Source of the DNA: Adenophora triphylla var. japonica
Lineage: Eukaryota > Streptophyta > Magnoliopsida > Asterales > Campanulaceae
Length of the DNA: 64,000 nt
Assembly: GCA_022495995.1 (NCBI GenBank)
Contig: JAFEMH010006978.1
Location: forward strand, 42,421 to 106,420
Direction: 5' to 3'
Notes under the pieces: model-generated
Databases searched by the model: none
What the model saw: only the letters and a program-made list of their open reading frames with translations
Told to the model about the DNA's origin: nothing
In this document: one piece after another, positions 1-11,517 of the stretch
Layout of the letters: every line of letters begins with the position of its first letter
Numbering within the stretch: the stretch's first letter is position 1
Position numbers and translations under genes: made by a program

Positions 1-1160
1 ATTAAATATAACAGAAATAAATAATTAATTTAAGTAAATAATTTTTACCTTGCCTTCGAGTGTGAAGATGTTGACATGCTGATAAAAACTCAAGATGCAT
101 CAATCTTGAATTTTACCCATAACATTTGATGCCAAAGAGATAGGGCTTCCTAATGTTGTTACTAATCCATTACCAAATAATGTAGTCAATTTGATAGAGA
201 TAGAAAGTAGCTTCGAGGAGAGCCCTTTTAAATTTAATAAATCTTATTTCTACTACATGATGTCTTGGGATGAAATCTTAGAGCAAAAGGGAAAAGGGTC
301 TGAAACAGTCAATCTCCTCACACGATTCAGTCGAGTGATTATCAACAAAGACCCAAGGGATGAAAATCCTCCTAAACAAACAAAAGCTTAATCATCAAAT
401 GAGCCCGACGATCCTCGCTTAGCCCAGCTAAAGAAGACACAAGTGAACATTTCAGTTTGGGACCTCATAGGAGCATCCCACAAACATCGTGAAATGTTGA
501 AGAAAGCCTTGGCTCAAATGACCATTTCCTCATAAGCTACACCCGAAGATCTTACTCAAATGATTGGTCAAGTACAATTTGGCAATGTCATCACTTTTAC
601 TGACTTGGACCTCCCATCCTATGGGAACAATCATCATGAGGCCCTATATATAACTGCTAAGGTGAATGGATACCGAATGACGCATTTTGGTCAACAATGG
701 TTCTGCAATCAACGTCCTTCCAAAGAAAGCCTTATCATTATTAGGTCTCACCCACAAAGACCTTAAGCCATCAAGGCACACTGTATGAGGTTATGATTGC
801 ACTGCTAGAATTGCTTTGTGTTCAGTCGCGATACCTATAGAAATGGGATAAGTCACCATGGCATCGAATTCCAAGTCATCGACATCCAAGTATCCTTCAA
901 CTTACTGCTTGACCGCCCTTGGCTGCATCATAGGAGGTGTACCTTAATCTCTACACCAGTGCATCAAGTTCATGCACAACGACACAATAGTCACAATACA
1001 CGGGGAAATGGTTGTTGCTAGCCCTATCCTCGAAGTACAACATAGCACTTCTGATTACTTATTTATGGCTTTGAGATTGAGAAAGATAGCACCGTGAATG
1101 TCATCGAGACTTGCAACGAAAATGACTACTCTAAAGAACTTTGGTTTTCCGAAAACCTTC
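1..1160 (+). pseudogene. Outer element: gag tail and aspartic protease remnant
   Basis: Broken frames at 191-391, 400-530, 560-766 and 818-1021 together resemble the region before RT in Tat-type polyproteins. A stretch around 440-530 (VWDLIGASHKHREML) is followed by ALYITAKVNGYRM at about 640-680 and then the protease active-site region. In the frame at 690-707 the usual DNGSA reads NNGSA, so the catalytic Asp is lost. The later part, FNLLLDRPWLHH at about 900-930, is the downstream flap-like motif of this family. Stops and frameshifts occur throughout. The inner sister element lacks this whole block. Confidence 0.7.
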
Positions 1161-1171
1161 CTGTTTGGAGA

Positions 1172-2905
1172 ATGATGTAAGCAAAAGGGTACTTTCCTGG
1201 ATTGGGACTTGGCAAACACTTGCAAGGGGTAACAGAGCCACCACCTGTTCCCCCACTTCACACAAAGCATGGCCTAGGATACATCATTTCCATCCACGAT
1301 GAAAGTGATGAAGAAGATTGCGACTTCACTCAGATCAAGTGGGAAGAAACCGCGTACAAAAGTCACGATAACCCAAAGGTCAAAGACTGCAACCTCGAAC
1401 CATATCGGAAAATGCTCAATGGCTACATCGTTCGAGGAGGGGAAAACATCTTGTATTTTATCATTTCAGAACCATGGCCTGATGATAAAGGAAAGCACCA
1501 TCCGAGCTTTGAAATATTCAATGACTGCAACGCTTCTTCAGATGAAACAGAACCCGTCCCACTAATCCTTAAAGATTTGTGGGGCACAAAGGCAGAAATG
1601 ACCAGCGAATGGGACTTTGTGTTGGGAGAAGACATGCTGCAACCGTTCGAGAACCTGTGCCGATTAGAAGACAGCCAGATCCGTGCAATATCCAAGGGAG
1701 ACGCTCCAACTATTGATTATAAAAAGCTAATCCAGAAATGTGATGAGCCAATTCTAAACTGGCACATCACCAGGGGACCAGTTGTTGATGAATACTTCAT
1801 GATCAAAGAGCTTGGTTGTACTCCCCATCCCCGCAGGAAGATAGGCCCTGTAGATTTCACTTTAGAGTCAGGCTCCGCCTCTGATGAACTCACTCAAGAG
1901 GAAATTGAGGCGGTGGCTGAGCATGTATTCCCTTACTTCCTTAATGAAAACTTTGATCTTTCCGAGTACCCTGAGATTGCTAACATCGTGAATGATGAAT
2001 TAACTAATAATAATGAATATAACGAACAAGTTAATAATGAATCATATGATGAGATAGATCAAGAAAACGAACAAATTTTAAAAGAATTAGCAAAGCAAGT
2101 AGGTCGTTGTGGAAAGAATGGCCCTGTTGACAATGAAGAAATGCAAACGGTTAATCTTGGGACGGCAGAAGACCCCAGAGAAACCAATATTGGCAGCTTC
2201 TTCAAGGGGGAAGACAGAGAAACCCTAACGCAGCTCCTCAGAGAATATGTCGACGTCTTCGCTTGGTCCTACAAAGATATGCCATGGTTAAATCAATCGA
2301 TCGTAGAGCACAAGATACCGCTGCTACTTGACGCCAAACCAGTCAAATAGAAACTGCGCAGAATTAAGCCTGAATGGTCAATGCAAGTGAAAGAGGAGAT
2401 CATGAAACTCCTGAATATAGGGTTCATCAAGGTGATCGAATATCCGGAATGGCTAGCCAACACAGTGCAAGTGGCCAAATAGAATGGGAAAATACGAGTC
2501 TTTATCAACTTTAGAGACTTGAACAAGGCATCCCCTAAAGATGACTTTCCACTACCAAACATAGACATGCTGGTCGATGCTACCGCGACTTACGAAGTCC
2601 GCTCATTCGTGGATGGTTTCGCAGGGTATAATCAAATTCTCATGGCAAAGGAAGACCAACACAAAATAGTGTTCACCACACCTTGGGGGACGTTCTATTA
2701 TACGATCATGCCGTTTGGTCTGAAGAACGGCGGAGCTACTTATCAAAGGGCAGTCACGACACTCTTCCATGATATGATCCACAAAGAAATAGAGGTGTAC
2801 ATGGAAGACATGATTATCCACTCAAAGGGGTCAGATGGTCAGCACTTCAGAGATCTCAGGAAATTCTTCAATCGACTGAGACAACACAAGATGAGGCTCA
2901 ACCCC
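1172..2905 (+). pseudogene. Outer element: G-patch linker and N-terminal two thirds of reverse transcriptase
   Basis: The reading frame at 1172-2350 begins with a G-patch-like motif (KGYFPGLGLGKHLQG, with an internal start at 1202), then an acidic linker. After a TAG at 2348 the RT domain continues: EEIMKLLNIGFIKVIEYPEW, a further stop in VAK*NGK, then FRDLNKASPKDDFPLPNID and MPFGLKN. The catalytic YVDD box is altered to YMED (2795-2812), which removes one of the two metal-binding aspartates. The gene stops at 2905 only because the middle element is inserted there; it resumes at 25586. The inner element carries the same region at 11786-13557 with an intact YVDD. Confidence 0.9.
2901..2905. 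repeat. Left target-site duplication of middle element (ACCCC)
   Basis: ACCCC lies directly before the LTR start TGTAG. The same five bases follow the right LTR at 25581-25585. Removing 2906-25585 restores the reading CTCAACCCC-GCAAAATG, which matches the uninterrupted homologue at about 13510-13530. Confidence 0.95.
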
Positions 2906-3949
2906 TGTAGCGATGGTGAATTTTTAACATCTAGGAGTCGCCACTTATTATTTATTGATGGAAAACAATAAGAAAAACCTTTTTGATATTTTCAAGAGAT
3001 TCAAGGGTTCGGGGGTTAATTTATGGAATTGGTAGGTCAAGGAGCATCCATTCCACCCAATCCGAAGATTGGTCTTGCTAATTGGGTGTTACTAATCTAA
3101 TCAATCTATGAACAATAAAAAGAAACAAATAAATCCTAATTAATTTATTAATTAGGAATGTCGAATTGTATGCTTCGAGATCGCCTCCATGAATTGAAGG
3201 GACTCTAGGCTAATCCTTTTGATGGGGTTACACTACTCTAAAAACCAATAGAGGGATTGAGAAGAGAAACGGAAGTTAAAGGATGATTACCTTTTGGTTG
3301 AGAAGGGATCCGGACAGAGTTTCGACTCAATCCTAGATTCGAATCTTGATGCGAACAGAGTTTCGCCTCAATACTTGATTCGGTCTTCGATGTTTGTTGA
3401 TCAACAAGGATGATAAACAAACTTTAGGTGATTTAGGGTGATTTTGTAGGAATCTTTCAGGGAGAGAAACCCACAAAATGTGTGTGTTATGTGTTTTCGA
3501 TCGGGGATCGGGGACCTCTTAAATACTGAAAGTCATCAAATATTTATAGGGGTTTAAGAGGTGGATGAACGACTTGGTCACCAAGATTAGGAGACTCAAG
3601 TGGATTGGGACTCCTCCCAAGAAAGCTTCCAGAACCCTCTAATCAGTAGAGACCCGGATTAGATGATATTTATCAAGAAAAGAGTTTGAAATGGAGAAGG
3701 AGAGCGATTCTGCACATCCTGCAGAGGGGTTGTCTCACGCGAGACACGTTTGTCCCGCATGGGACAACTAGTCGGTTGACTATTTTGTCCTCTTCAGTCA
3801 TTCTGTTAGTCTGTTAGGTCCAAAACTAACGAGGTTAGTTAGAAAATTAACGAAACATGACGAAACTGATATGCTTTCATCAAAACACAAAAGAGAGGTG
3901 AAGAGTAGTGTAATCATGTAATTATTGGTTCAGAATGGGGTGTCTACAG
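2906..3949 (-). repeat. 3' LTR of middle element
   Basis: It is 1044 bp and ends TGTAG...CTACA in + orientation. On the - strand it reads TGTAGACACCCC...CATCGCTACA. A TATAAATA box lies at 3541-3548. Upstream of it in transcription direction is a dyad pair, TGTCTCACGCGAGACA (3731-3746) and TGTCCCGCATGGGACA (3751-3766). Confidence 0.95.
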
Positions 3950-4300
3950 AGCCCCTCGGCGACAAGACTTATGGAAGAAGTCATGTCGTCGATATAAAAG
4001 ACATCATTCTGAACACTGGGGATGGTCGTGCCGCATGGCTATCTCTATCGGAGAATCAGACCAAAACGTAGTTCGACTCCAAAACACGAAAAGGTTGATT
4101 TACGTATTTTGAAAATTATTTTTGAAAATGAGGAGATTTTATTTTTGAAAAGGCAAATTCATACTGAGGAATCAAATCATGAACCAATTCTGAAATATAC
4201 TTGTCTGTCTGATGATTCGCCTGTTTTGGCTCCGAACCTGCGGGGAAAGATGTTAGAAAACTAAGATTTACCTGTCCGGTCCTTTGCATTCAAACGATTT
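3950..4300 (-). other. Polypurine tract and PPT-proximal region of middle element
   Basis: Directly beside the 3' LTR the - strand reads CTTGTCGCCGAGGGGCTC, the polypurine tract that primes plus-strand DNA synthesis. Sequence to 4264 is the reverse complement of the PPT-proximal regions of the inner (about 21600-21924) and outer (about 33600-33917) elements. It includes a damaged copy of the CTACGT stem-loop around 4030-4075, in which the distal ACGTAG strand is lost. Confidence 0.7.
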
Positions 4301-4309
4301 GTCTTCTGA

Positions 4310-4870
4310 GACTGAAGTGAGGTGACGATCCTGGCGATTCGGGACCATGCTTTTGTTGAGGTGATGATCCTGGTGATTCAAGACTGGGCTTTTGTTTTTG
4401 TTGGTGAGTACTCAATATACTACCTGTAGATGCTTGACACACCTAATTGGTGACGATCCTGGTGATTCAAGACCGAGCTTTTTGTTGAGGTGACAATCCT
4501 GGCGATTCAAGAGCGAGCTTTTTTTTGTTGGTAAGTACTCGACATACTACCTGTAGATGCTTGACACACCTAATTGGTGACGATCCTGGCGATTCAGGAC
4601 CGAGCTTTTGTTTGTTGGTGAGTACTCGACATACTACTTGTAGATGCTTGACACGCCTAATTGGTGACGATCCTGGCAATTCAAGAACGGGATTTTTGTT
4701 GGTGAGTACTCGATATACTACCTGTAGATGCTTGACACACCTAATTGGTGGCGATCCTGGCGATTCAAGACCGGGCTTTTTGTTGAGGTGAGTATTTGAC
4801 ATACTAACTCTAGATGCTTGACACATCTAATTGGTGATGATCCTGGCGATTCGGGACCGAGCTTTTTTGT
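4310..4870 (-). repeat. Tandem array, unit about 86 bp
   Basis: The block TGCTTGACAC recurs at about 4431, 4558, 4645, 4729 and 4815, giving spacings near 127, 87, 85 and 86 bp. Each unit carries a GGTGACGATCCTGGCGATTC core and a GAGTACTCGACATACTAC segment. The array lies just inside the PPT, the same place where the outer and inner elements carry their 41-42-bp arrays. Long open frames across it on both strands are by-products of the repeat. Confidence 0.85.
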
Positions 4871-5574
4871 TGAAATATGCTTGACGCATGGCACTTGACG
4901 CGATGGATGCTTGACGCTTTAAGAGATGCTCGACGAGCTTAATTGGATGCATTGGTAAGTGAAATCCAAACACTCAACATGTTTGATTTAATTCTCGAAA
5001 GTAGGCACTTGACGTGCTTTACGCACTTTAATTCCTGCAAGAGGGTTAGTGAAAGCATTTGCATAGAAACATATATTCACTTAAGCATTTGTTTGTTCAA
5101 GACGATCAATGTGCACTCGACTCTAAGAATCAGCGGGGAGAATGAGTTCTATTATGTGAGAATTGAAAATCGTTTGTGTGATTTAGATTTTGGTTTAGAA
5201 GACCAACTCGTGAGGTCCATCTAAAGATCGAATGAGATAATCATCAAATAGGATCCCGTTGAGATAACCCAAGTTCAACACTAAGGTTCGGGATACTTCA
5301 AGAATTTTTTCTTTGTTGTCGTAGGACTTTTTCATCGTTAAGCCCCCAAGTTTCTCATGTGATGATCATTGAGTGAACAAGGTGTAAACCACTCCAATGC
5401 CTTTCGCTATGTATAACTTATGTTGCCTAATCCAAAGCGCATATTTTCCAAGGCTTCTTTTGACATTAAGCCCTAAGACTTCTTGTATATTGTAGATGAC
5501 TTCGCGAACAGGCTTGTGGGCGGCGTGAATTGGAGAAGGATGCCCTCCTTTTTTCCTTTGATTTTTTTTATGAC
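4871..5574. other. Non-coding internal region of middle element
   Basis: No gene is recognised here. The stretch begins with degraded array sequence (TGCTTGACGC variants to about 4930) and continues as AT-rich sequence with only short frames that match no domain known to me. Confidence 0.5.
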
Positions 5575-5585
5575 GCACCCTGGTT

Positions 5586-5700
5586 TTTTCCTAGACCGCC
5601 CTTTCGGGTTTTCAATCTAGCGGGCATCTCTTTTGTGTCTTTTGTTTTTGTGCTCTAACTTTTACCTAGGCCGCTCTTTACGAGTTTTCAACCTAGCGAG
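5586..5700 (-). other. Pair of CTAG-closed stem-loops (middle element)
   Basis: On the - strand two hairpins lie in tandem: one closed by CTAGA/TCTAG (5616-5620 with 5591-5595) with an inner CCC-GAAA-GGG stem, and one closed by CTAGG/CCTAG (5692-5696 with 5665-5669) with an inner CTC/GAG stem. A third similar hairpin is at 6370-6399. They match the tandem hairpins just after pol in the outer and inner elements, and so mark where pol was lost from this element. Confidence 0.65.
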
Positions 5701-5720
5701 CCACTTTTTTTTTTGAAAAT

Positions 5721-6884
5721 TATGTTTACTCGAAGGGGACTCGGTTGGAAGAATCTCATTAAGGAGAAAAATGAGATCTCAAGCTTAGTTGAGGAGAGAC
5801 GGACTCTATTTTTGGAAGGTGATCCAAGCATTGACTCTTTGGAGAAGTTTATTCTCTAAAGATGAGAGTGAGAAGCAAAAGGGGAAAGCTTCTAATTCAG
5901 ATTTGATTACTCTTGAGAGTTTAAGTTTGAGATTGACTGGGGAGGAAAGGTTCGGAAGCCCCAGTTTTGATGATTGGATTTCAAGAGTGTGTATGACAAT
6001 GGCTAAGAGGAAGCCTCTAGACTCAACAAAGAACGTTACATGGCTCAAAGATCTAGAAAAGTTGTTCTACCTTTAATGGACCTTGCATCATCTAGAAATT
6101 TCTTAACGAGTTTGAAAAGAAAGCCAATCATTAGTACGACTTAAGGCTAAACATTTCTCTTTATGGATGGATGTTGAAAGTCTTCTTCATTTGCGTTGCC
6201 ATTCAGGCTTCATTGTAAGAGGATGTTGAAGAGTCCTCTTTTCTTCGTTGGTATCACTTGACTCTTCTTCTTTGTGGGAGAGTCCTTCTTGCCTTTGTTG
6301 AAATTCCATCTTTGTTGTGGGGTAATGAAGGCTTGAAATTTTTTTTTTTTTTTGGTGCTCTAAATTTTGCCTAGGACGATTTGAGGAGTTTCGACCTAGC
6401 GAGGCTTTTATTTTATTTTTGTACTCTCAAAGCCTTGGATTGAGTAGCCCCACTCTTTTTTGGATGAATGTTGATAGCAGCGCCTTTGGCTTCCTTCGTT
6501 TGTTGATCCTCGACTTTCAACAGGAGTAATGTTTAGCCTTAAGCCTTCTAATGATAGTTTTCATTTCAAACTTGTTCAGAAGTTTCTATTTTTTGTGACG
6601 ATTTAAGGAATGAGGGTCAACTATTCATCATGGATTAGATGATACTCATAAAGAAGAACAACTCTTGGAAAAGTGTTTAGAATAAAGAGATAACTTTTAT
6701 TGATAAGGAAATTCAAACCAGACTCGATAGTTCACTTGACACAAACTAGAGAGGATAGAGATGGACTAGAATGATAGAACGACTCTTCGAGAACATACTA
6801 GGAAGTTTACCTAATTTTTTTTCAAAGGAAAAAGGGAGATGACAATCGGAGCCCCAAGGTGGTGATGCTTCAGTTGATCTTGAC
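5721..6884. other. Non-coding internal region of middle element
   Basis: No supported gene. It includes a poly-T tract near 6340-6355 and the third CTAG hairpin at 6370-6399. A 95-codon + strand frame at 5789-6076 has no recognisable domain and runs against the element's orientation. Confidence 0.4.
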
Positions 6885-7640
6885 AGGTGAGAACTTAACT
6901 TATCAGTTAGTTCTCAGTTGTCAACAAACTACTAAGAGCACGATCAACTCCGTCGATCACCAACTCCGGCGACCTCTCCGGCGACCAAACAACTGAGAAC
7001 TTAACTTATCAGTAAGTTCTCAGCTGTCAACTAAACTACTATGAACACGATTAACTCCGACGACCACCAACTCCAGCGACCAAACAAATGAAAATTAACT
7101 TATCAGTAAGTTCTCAGTTGTCAACTAAACAACTAAGAACACGATCAACTCCGGCGATCACCAACTCTGGAGACCTCTCCAAGGACAACCAACTCCGGTG
7201 ACCAAACAACTGAGAACTTAACTTATCAGTAAGTTCTCAGTTGTCAATCAAACTACTAAGAACACGATCAACTCTAATGATAACCAACTTCGGCAACCAA
7301 ACAACTGAGAACTTATCAGTAAGTTCTCAGTTGTCAACTAAACTACTAAGAACACGATCAACTCCGATGATCATCAACTCCGGCGACCTCTCCGGCAACC
7401 AAACAACTGAGAACTTAACTTATCATTAAGTTCTCAATTGTCAACTAAACTAATACTAAGAACACGATTACCTCCGGCGACCACCAACTCTGGCGACCAA
7501 CAACTGAGAACTTAACTTATCAGTAAGTTCTCAGTTGTCAACTAAACTACTATAAACACGATTAACTTCGGCGACCAAACAACTGAGAACTTAACTTATC
7601 AGTAGGTTCTCAGTTGTCAACTAAACTACTAATAAAGAGA
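6885..7640 (-). repeat. Tandem array of hairpin-containing units (about 100 bp)
   Basis: About eight units contain a perfect or near-perfect inverted repeat, AACTGAGAACTTA ... TAAGTTCTCAGTT, with a 9-bp loop. Copies start near 6890, 6990, 7085, 7207, 7300, 7405, 7503 and 7580. Units are joined by ACTCCGGCGACC-type spacers of varying number. The array begins at the 3' end of the gag-like ORF. Nothing in the outer or inner element corresponds to it. Confidence 0.85.
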
Positions 7641-8296
7641 TCTTCTTGGGTAATCCCTTGAAATTGGACATATCGTCTATCTTTTCGCTTTCTTTCAGGA
7701 TGGGGAGCAACAAATGACTTAGAATTGGTAAATCTACTAAAGTCATGGAGCCTTTCATGGTTGGATTCCTTAAAGTGAGCATGATCTCCACATTTTCCTC
7801 CCTTGTCGTGTCGAGACCTTTCCTCGTTGAGTTCGACCATTTTGCGAAGTATCTTGATCTTTTCTTCATAGTACCTTTGTTGTGCTTGTATGTGGGCTTG
7901 ACATTCATCCTCGATTTGGGCCCTTAATTCGACTTCTACTTGGGCTCTTATGTTGGATTCCATTTGGGAACACACATCAGTGATACATGCCTTAATGATT
8001 GACTCAACCTCTTCATGTTCACGTTCGTTAGTGGTTTGGCTAGCCTTAGAGGTAGAACCATTATTATCCAAAGAAGGGTCATTACTTTGAGTGTGCTTGT
8101 CTCTTGGATCCATGGTTTCCATGATTTCTAGCTTGTTGAGTTTTGTCTCGAGGGTGGCAATTTGTTGAATATGAGCCATTTTTTCTTGCTCGAGATAGTT
8201 CTTGAGAGTCTTGATTTCCTTGGATGTGAATTCTACGACTTGCTTATCCTCTTTGGGGGTACCATTTGCATAGAGAGTAGACGGAGTAGTTGCCAT
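7610..8296 (-). CDS. Gag-like coiled-coil protein of middle element
   Basis: An uninterrupted 228-codon frame starts MATTPSTLYANG at 8296 and ends in the first unit of the hairpin array. The product is highly charged. Residues about 20-60 and 95-160 (QMESNIRAQVEVELRAQIED region) should form coiled coils, and a basic segment PERKRKDRRY follows near residue 200. No zinc knuckle, protease or RT is present. It sits where gag is expected, about 190 bp after the resumption of the leader interrupted by the inner element. A structural Gag role is an inference from position and composition; I do not recognise a named domain. A hypothetical protein truncated by the array is the alternative. Confidence 0.55.
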   Translation of the reverse strand: MATTPSTLYANGTPKEDKQVVEFTSKEIKTLKNYLEQEKMAHIQQIATLETKLNKLEIMETMDPRDKHTQSNDPSLDNNGSTSKASQTTNEREHEEVESIIKACITDVCSQMESNIRAQVEVELRAQIEDECQAHIQAQQRYYEEKIKILRKMVELNEERSRHDKGGKCGDHAHFKESNHERLHDFSRFTNSKSFVAPHPERKRKDRRYVQFQGITQEDLFISSLVDN

Positions 8297-8489
8297 TGGA
8301 GAGGTAAGGGAGCTTGACCACCTTAGAGATGAACTCGAGATATCCCAATGAGACGTATCTTAGAAGATTAGCCTCAAACGATCCTAGATGGAGAAAAAGA
8401 TGATGGTTAAAATTACCTCACGAGCGATTTATTTATTTTTTTGAAGTTTTATTTTTATTAGGGACGGGGTTTTGACTCAAGGAGGGAGT

Positions 8490-9464
8490 TGTAGACACCC
8501 CATTCTGAACCCATCGGAGCAGATTAATACCACTCTAAGTCTCGCCTTGATTCAAGAGTAGAAATCCACCATTTCGTCATGTTTCGTTAAGTTTTGACTA
8601 ACGACCGTTAGTTTGGACTAAACTGCATACGAGATAACGAGGGAAGGACAGAATTGTCCACTGGAAGCCTTGCCCCGTGCGGAACGTGCGTGTCTCGCGC
8701 GATACTAAGCTTCTGTAGACGTGCAAAAGCCAGTTTCCTCGTCGATTTCAACCCCTTTCGGGATAAAACCTTATCAATCCGGTCATCCAATAGAATTTGG
8801 GTTCTGGAACCTTCCCAGGGTATTTTACCTCTCCACCATCACCTCTCCAACACCTATAAATACTTGAAGACTTTCAGTATTTCGGATCCCTGACTTTTTG
8901 GTCAAACCCCTACGTTTACTAGTTTCTCTCCCTGAAAGATTCCTGTAAACCACCCTAAAAATCGCCTAAAGTTTGTTTATCAACCTTGTTGATAAACAAA
9001 CATCGAAGCTCGAATCAAGGACCGAGGCGAAGCTCTGTCCACATCAAGATTTGACTCTAAACTTGAGTCGAAACTCTGTCCGAGTCTCTTCACACGAGGT
9101 AATCTTCCTCCTCCCTTTCTAATTGATTATTAGTATGGTATAATACATCAAACCTAGTATCGGCCTAGAGCCTCTCCAAGCCATGGGGACGGTCTCGAAG
9201 CAATCGATCCTATATTTCGTTTAACCTAGTTAAATGGATTATTTTACCTATTTCTTTAATTAAAACGTCTTTTATTTGAAAACCCTTCTTTTAGCAAGAC
9301 CGATCTCCGGATTGGGTGGAATGGGTGCTCCTTGACCTTCCCATTCCATAAACTAAGCCCCGAACCCAAAAATCTCTTTTCAAATGATTTTTTCTATATT
9401 TCCAACTAAATAATATAGGTGGCGACTCAAAAAGATGTTAAAGAAAAATTCACGCATCGCTACA
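8490..9464 (+). repeat. 5' LTR of inner element
   Basis: It is 975 bp, TGTAGACACC...CGCATCGCTACA. The TATA box TATAAATA is at 8855-8862. The dyad pair, partly decayed, is at 8671-8685 and 8691-8706, about 150 bp upstream. It differs from the 3' LTR at 21925 by scattered substitutions without any length change. Confidence 0.95.
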
Positions 9465-9484
9465 GTGGCGACTCCTCTGGGGAC
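9465..9484 (+). other. Primer-binding site of inner element
   Basis: GTGGCGACTCCTCTGGGGAC follows the LTR directly. TGGCGACTCC would pair with a tRNA whose 3' end is GGAGUCGCCA. Matching sites are found in reverse at 24517-24536 (decayed) and 42215-42234. Confidence 0.85.
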
Positions 9485-10708
9485 GATAAATTTAAAGTGG
9501 CTTAAACTTACGTTAATAAAGAAGGGGTTTGAAATAAAAGAAAAAAAATCATTTTTTGTATTCAGATCAAGCTAGTCTCGCACGATACAACCTGTTTCAC
9601 GCAAGACAATGCTTCTGAAATCAGTGTGTCTTCTGGTTTCCCTGTTCGTCTTAAGATCCAAGATGAGAGTCGAACACGAAAGGGGGATTCCAGATTACAT
9701 TATCTGCAGAGTTCTTTCATCTTAAGGCCTCCCTTAAGATGTAGAACTCGAATCCGTATTTAGTTTAAATAATTGATTATTGTTTATAAACTGCGTGTGA
9801 TTGGGTTATTAAATTAATGTCCGATCCAATGGGGATTCGGGAGTTGTAATTAAATTATTTATCTCTCTCTCTCATTAAGTGGAACTATGACGGCCTGAGT
9901 CTTCCGAATTTGGGAGAAACGTAGGCAACCACTTGGTGCGGCCATTATCTGTTTTATTTTTATCTTTTCAAAAAAGTCTCTCTTTTATCTATCACCCAGA
10001 TTGACTCTCACACACGCGCACGCATTCTATATCTTTCATTGCACTACATACCTCGATTAACCCGGGACCCACACTAAGGACGGATGACGGTAACCACCTA
10101 GTCGCCGATCTGTCCGAAGTTGGATCATCCCACTCCGCGTATTCAATCCACCTAGATTGTCATATCGCGGGGAGCCTAGCCTTCCAGCCCTGCATCGCCA
10201 CATATCATGTAGATTTTCTTTTTAGGATCACTCCATGACCGGTCGGTTTTGACTTGGTGATCTCTCTTATTTTTGACAAAAATAAAGCTATGTAAAATTG
10301 ACCATAAAGAAGGACCCGGAATAGTCCCTTCGGAAAAGTCCCTACCGAAAAGTCCCTTCGGAATGACCCTTTCGAATTTGTCCCTCAAAAGAAAAAATAG
10401 TCCCTTCAAAAAAAAAATCCTTCAAACAATCTTAAATGGCTTTGTTTTACAAAAATTGGACTGATTACTTAGTCGTTAGGTTCTGATAAAGACCTTAGAA
10501 ACCCCTCAAAACGGATTTTTCGTTCCGACCAAAAATTAGGTTTAATAAAAATCGACTTTCCGTGTGATTGTCTCTCTGTTTGCTGTGTTTGAGCCTGAAC
10601 CGTTTAAGCCTTCTTCCGACTTGTTGGGGCTAGATTTGATCCTGATACCATCTCTACGTCTCTTCTATCAGTTTTCCGAAGCTACTCAACCTCAAGACTC
10701 CCAACACA
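9485..10708 (+). other. Leader (5' UTR) of inner element
   Basis: It is non-coding. It contains a dyad pair at 9574-9589 and 9593-9608, a CT-rich tract near 9862-9872, and a stem-loop at 9895-9924 (CTATG...ACGTAG outer strands, TCTTCC/GGGAGA inner stem). The segment 10065-10200 is closely matched in reverse in the middle element's leader (about 23390-23520), showing that the two families share leader sequence. Confidence 0.75.
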
Positions 10709-11517
10709 ATGTCTACAGAAAAGTACTTCGTCACTAAGAAGGATCTTGAAGAGGAAGACTTGCGGAACATGACCAAGTCCCTCGTCGCTGTATTCGAGCA
10801 TGTGGAAGGTTGGAGAGAAGCTTTTGATATGCCTACCACTCGCATTGCTAGAGATTTTCGGAAGATGGAAAATGACTCCGACAGCGGGCGATCATATGTG
10901 CAAGAAGAGCTAAGTGACGTCAAAGCTCAACTTGCCAAAGCCCTGTAGCAAATTGACAACGACGATGCATGGCATAACTTGGTAGAGTCCATCCAAGCTG
11001 ACAAGACAAAGATGCTGATTGAAGAACTCGAGGAGGTCAAAAGCAAACTCGAAGTTATGACCCAAAGTGTAACGCCCTCGAAGTCCACATTGAGGATGGC
11101 ATTGATGAGAGGGTCAAGTATTGCCTCAATACTCTTTACCGTGACCTCAAGGAGCAAATGGAAGCAGAATATCAGTCTCGCCACAACGTCTTTGTGCAGC
11201 ACTACGAGAACCATATCTGAGACCTCCATAATCAAATGGCTAAACGAATGAAGGGGAGGACTTTCACTGACATTAGAAGGATCTCTCTCGGTCATCTCTT
11301 CAGAAGTCTTCATAAGGATGGAATGATGAGCCCAATGGAGGGCTACCAACCCAAGAGGGAAGGGCGAGCTCCACACCTTTACTGCTACTACCATCAATGT
11401 CATGGCCACCATACCGATGATTGTTCCAACCTGAAGAATGCAGTCCAAGACTTAATTGACAACGGCACCATCAGACTTGCTCCTAGCAGAGGCGCCCTTG
11501 GTTGGACGAAGAAATGA
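10709..11517 (+). pseudogene. Inner element: shortened gag
   Basis: The start MSTEKYFVTKKDLEEED at 10709 opens a frame closed by TAG at 10946. Sequence continues in other frames through a coiled-coil stretch (ELEEVKSKLEVM) to 11517. The last part, 11236-11517, carries a CX2-H/H-X4-C-like knuckle, YCYYHQCHGHHTDDCSNL, typical of the Gag end in this lineage. The usual central gag domain appears to be absent. At least one stop and one frameshift break the gene. Confidence 0.75.

Noticed and set aside
4467..4826. 119-codon - strand frame and 88-codon + strand frame in the 86-bp array
   Set aside because: Repeated peptide (CVKHLQVV type) is an effect of the tandem units, not a gene.
4310..7640. 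CRISPR-like regularly spaced repeats
   Set aside because: Units are eukaryotic retrotransposon minisatellites without unique spacers, and the window is plant DNA.
8654..8893. 79-codon frame conserved in several LTRs (also 22089-22328 and 43362-43658 reverse)
   Set aside because: It covers the dyads and the TATA box in U3; similarity follows from LTR homology and there is no start context or domain.
9895..9930. Possible hammerhead ribozyme (CTGA ... GAAAC around a hairpin) in the leader
   Set aside because: Positions after CTGA are GTC, TTC or GCC instead of the required NGA, and the GAA after the second stem is not kept in the other copies (GATACG, GAACG).
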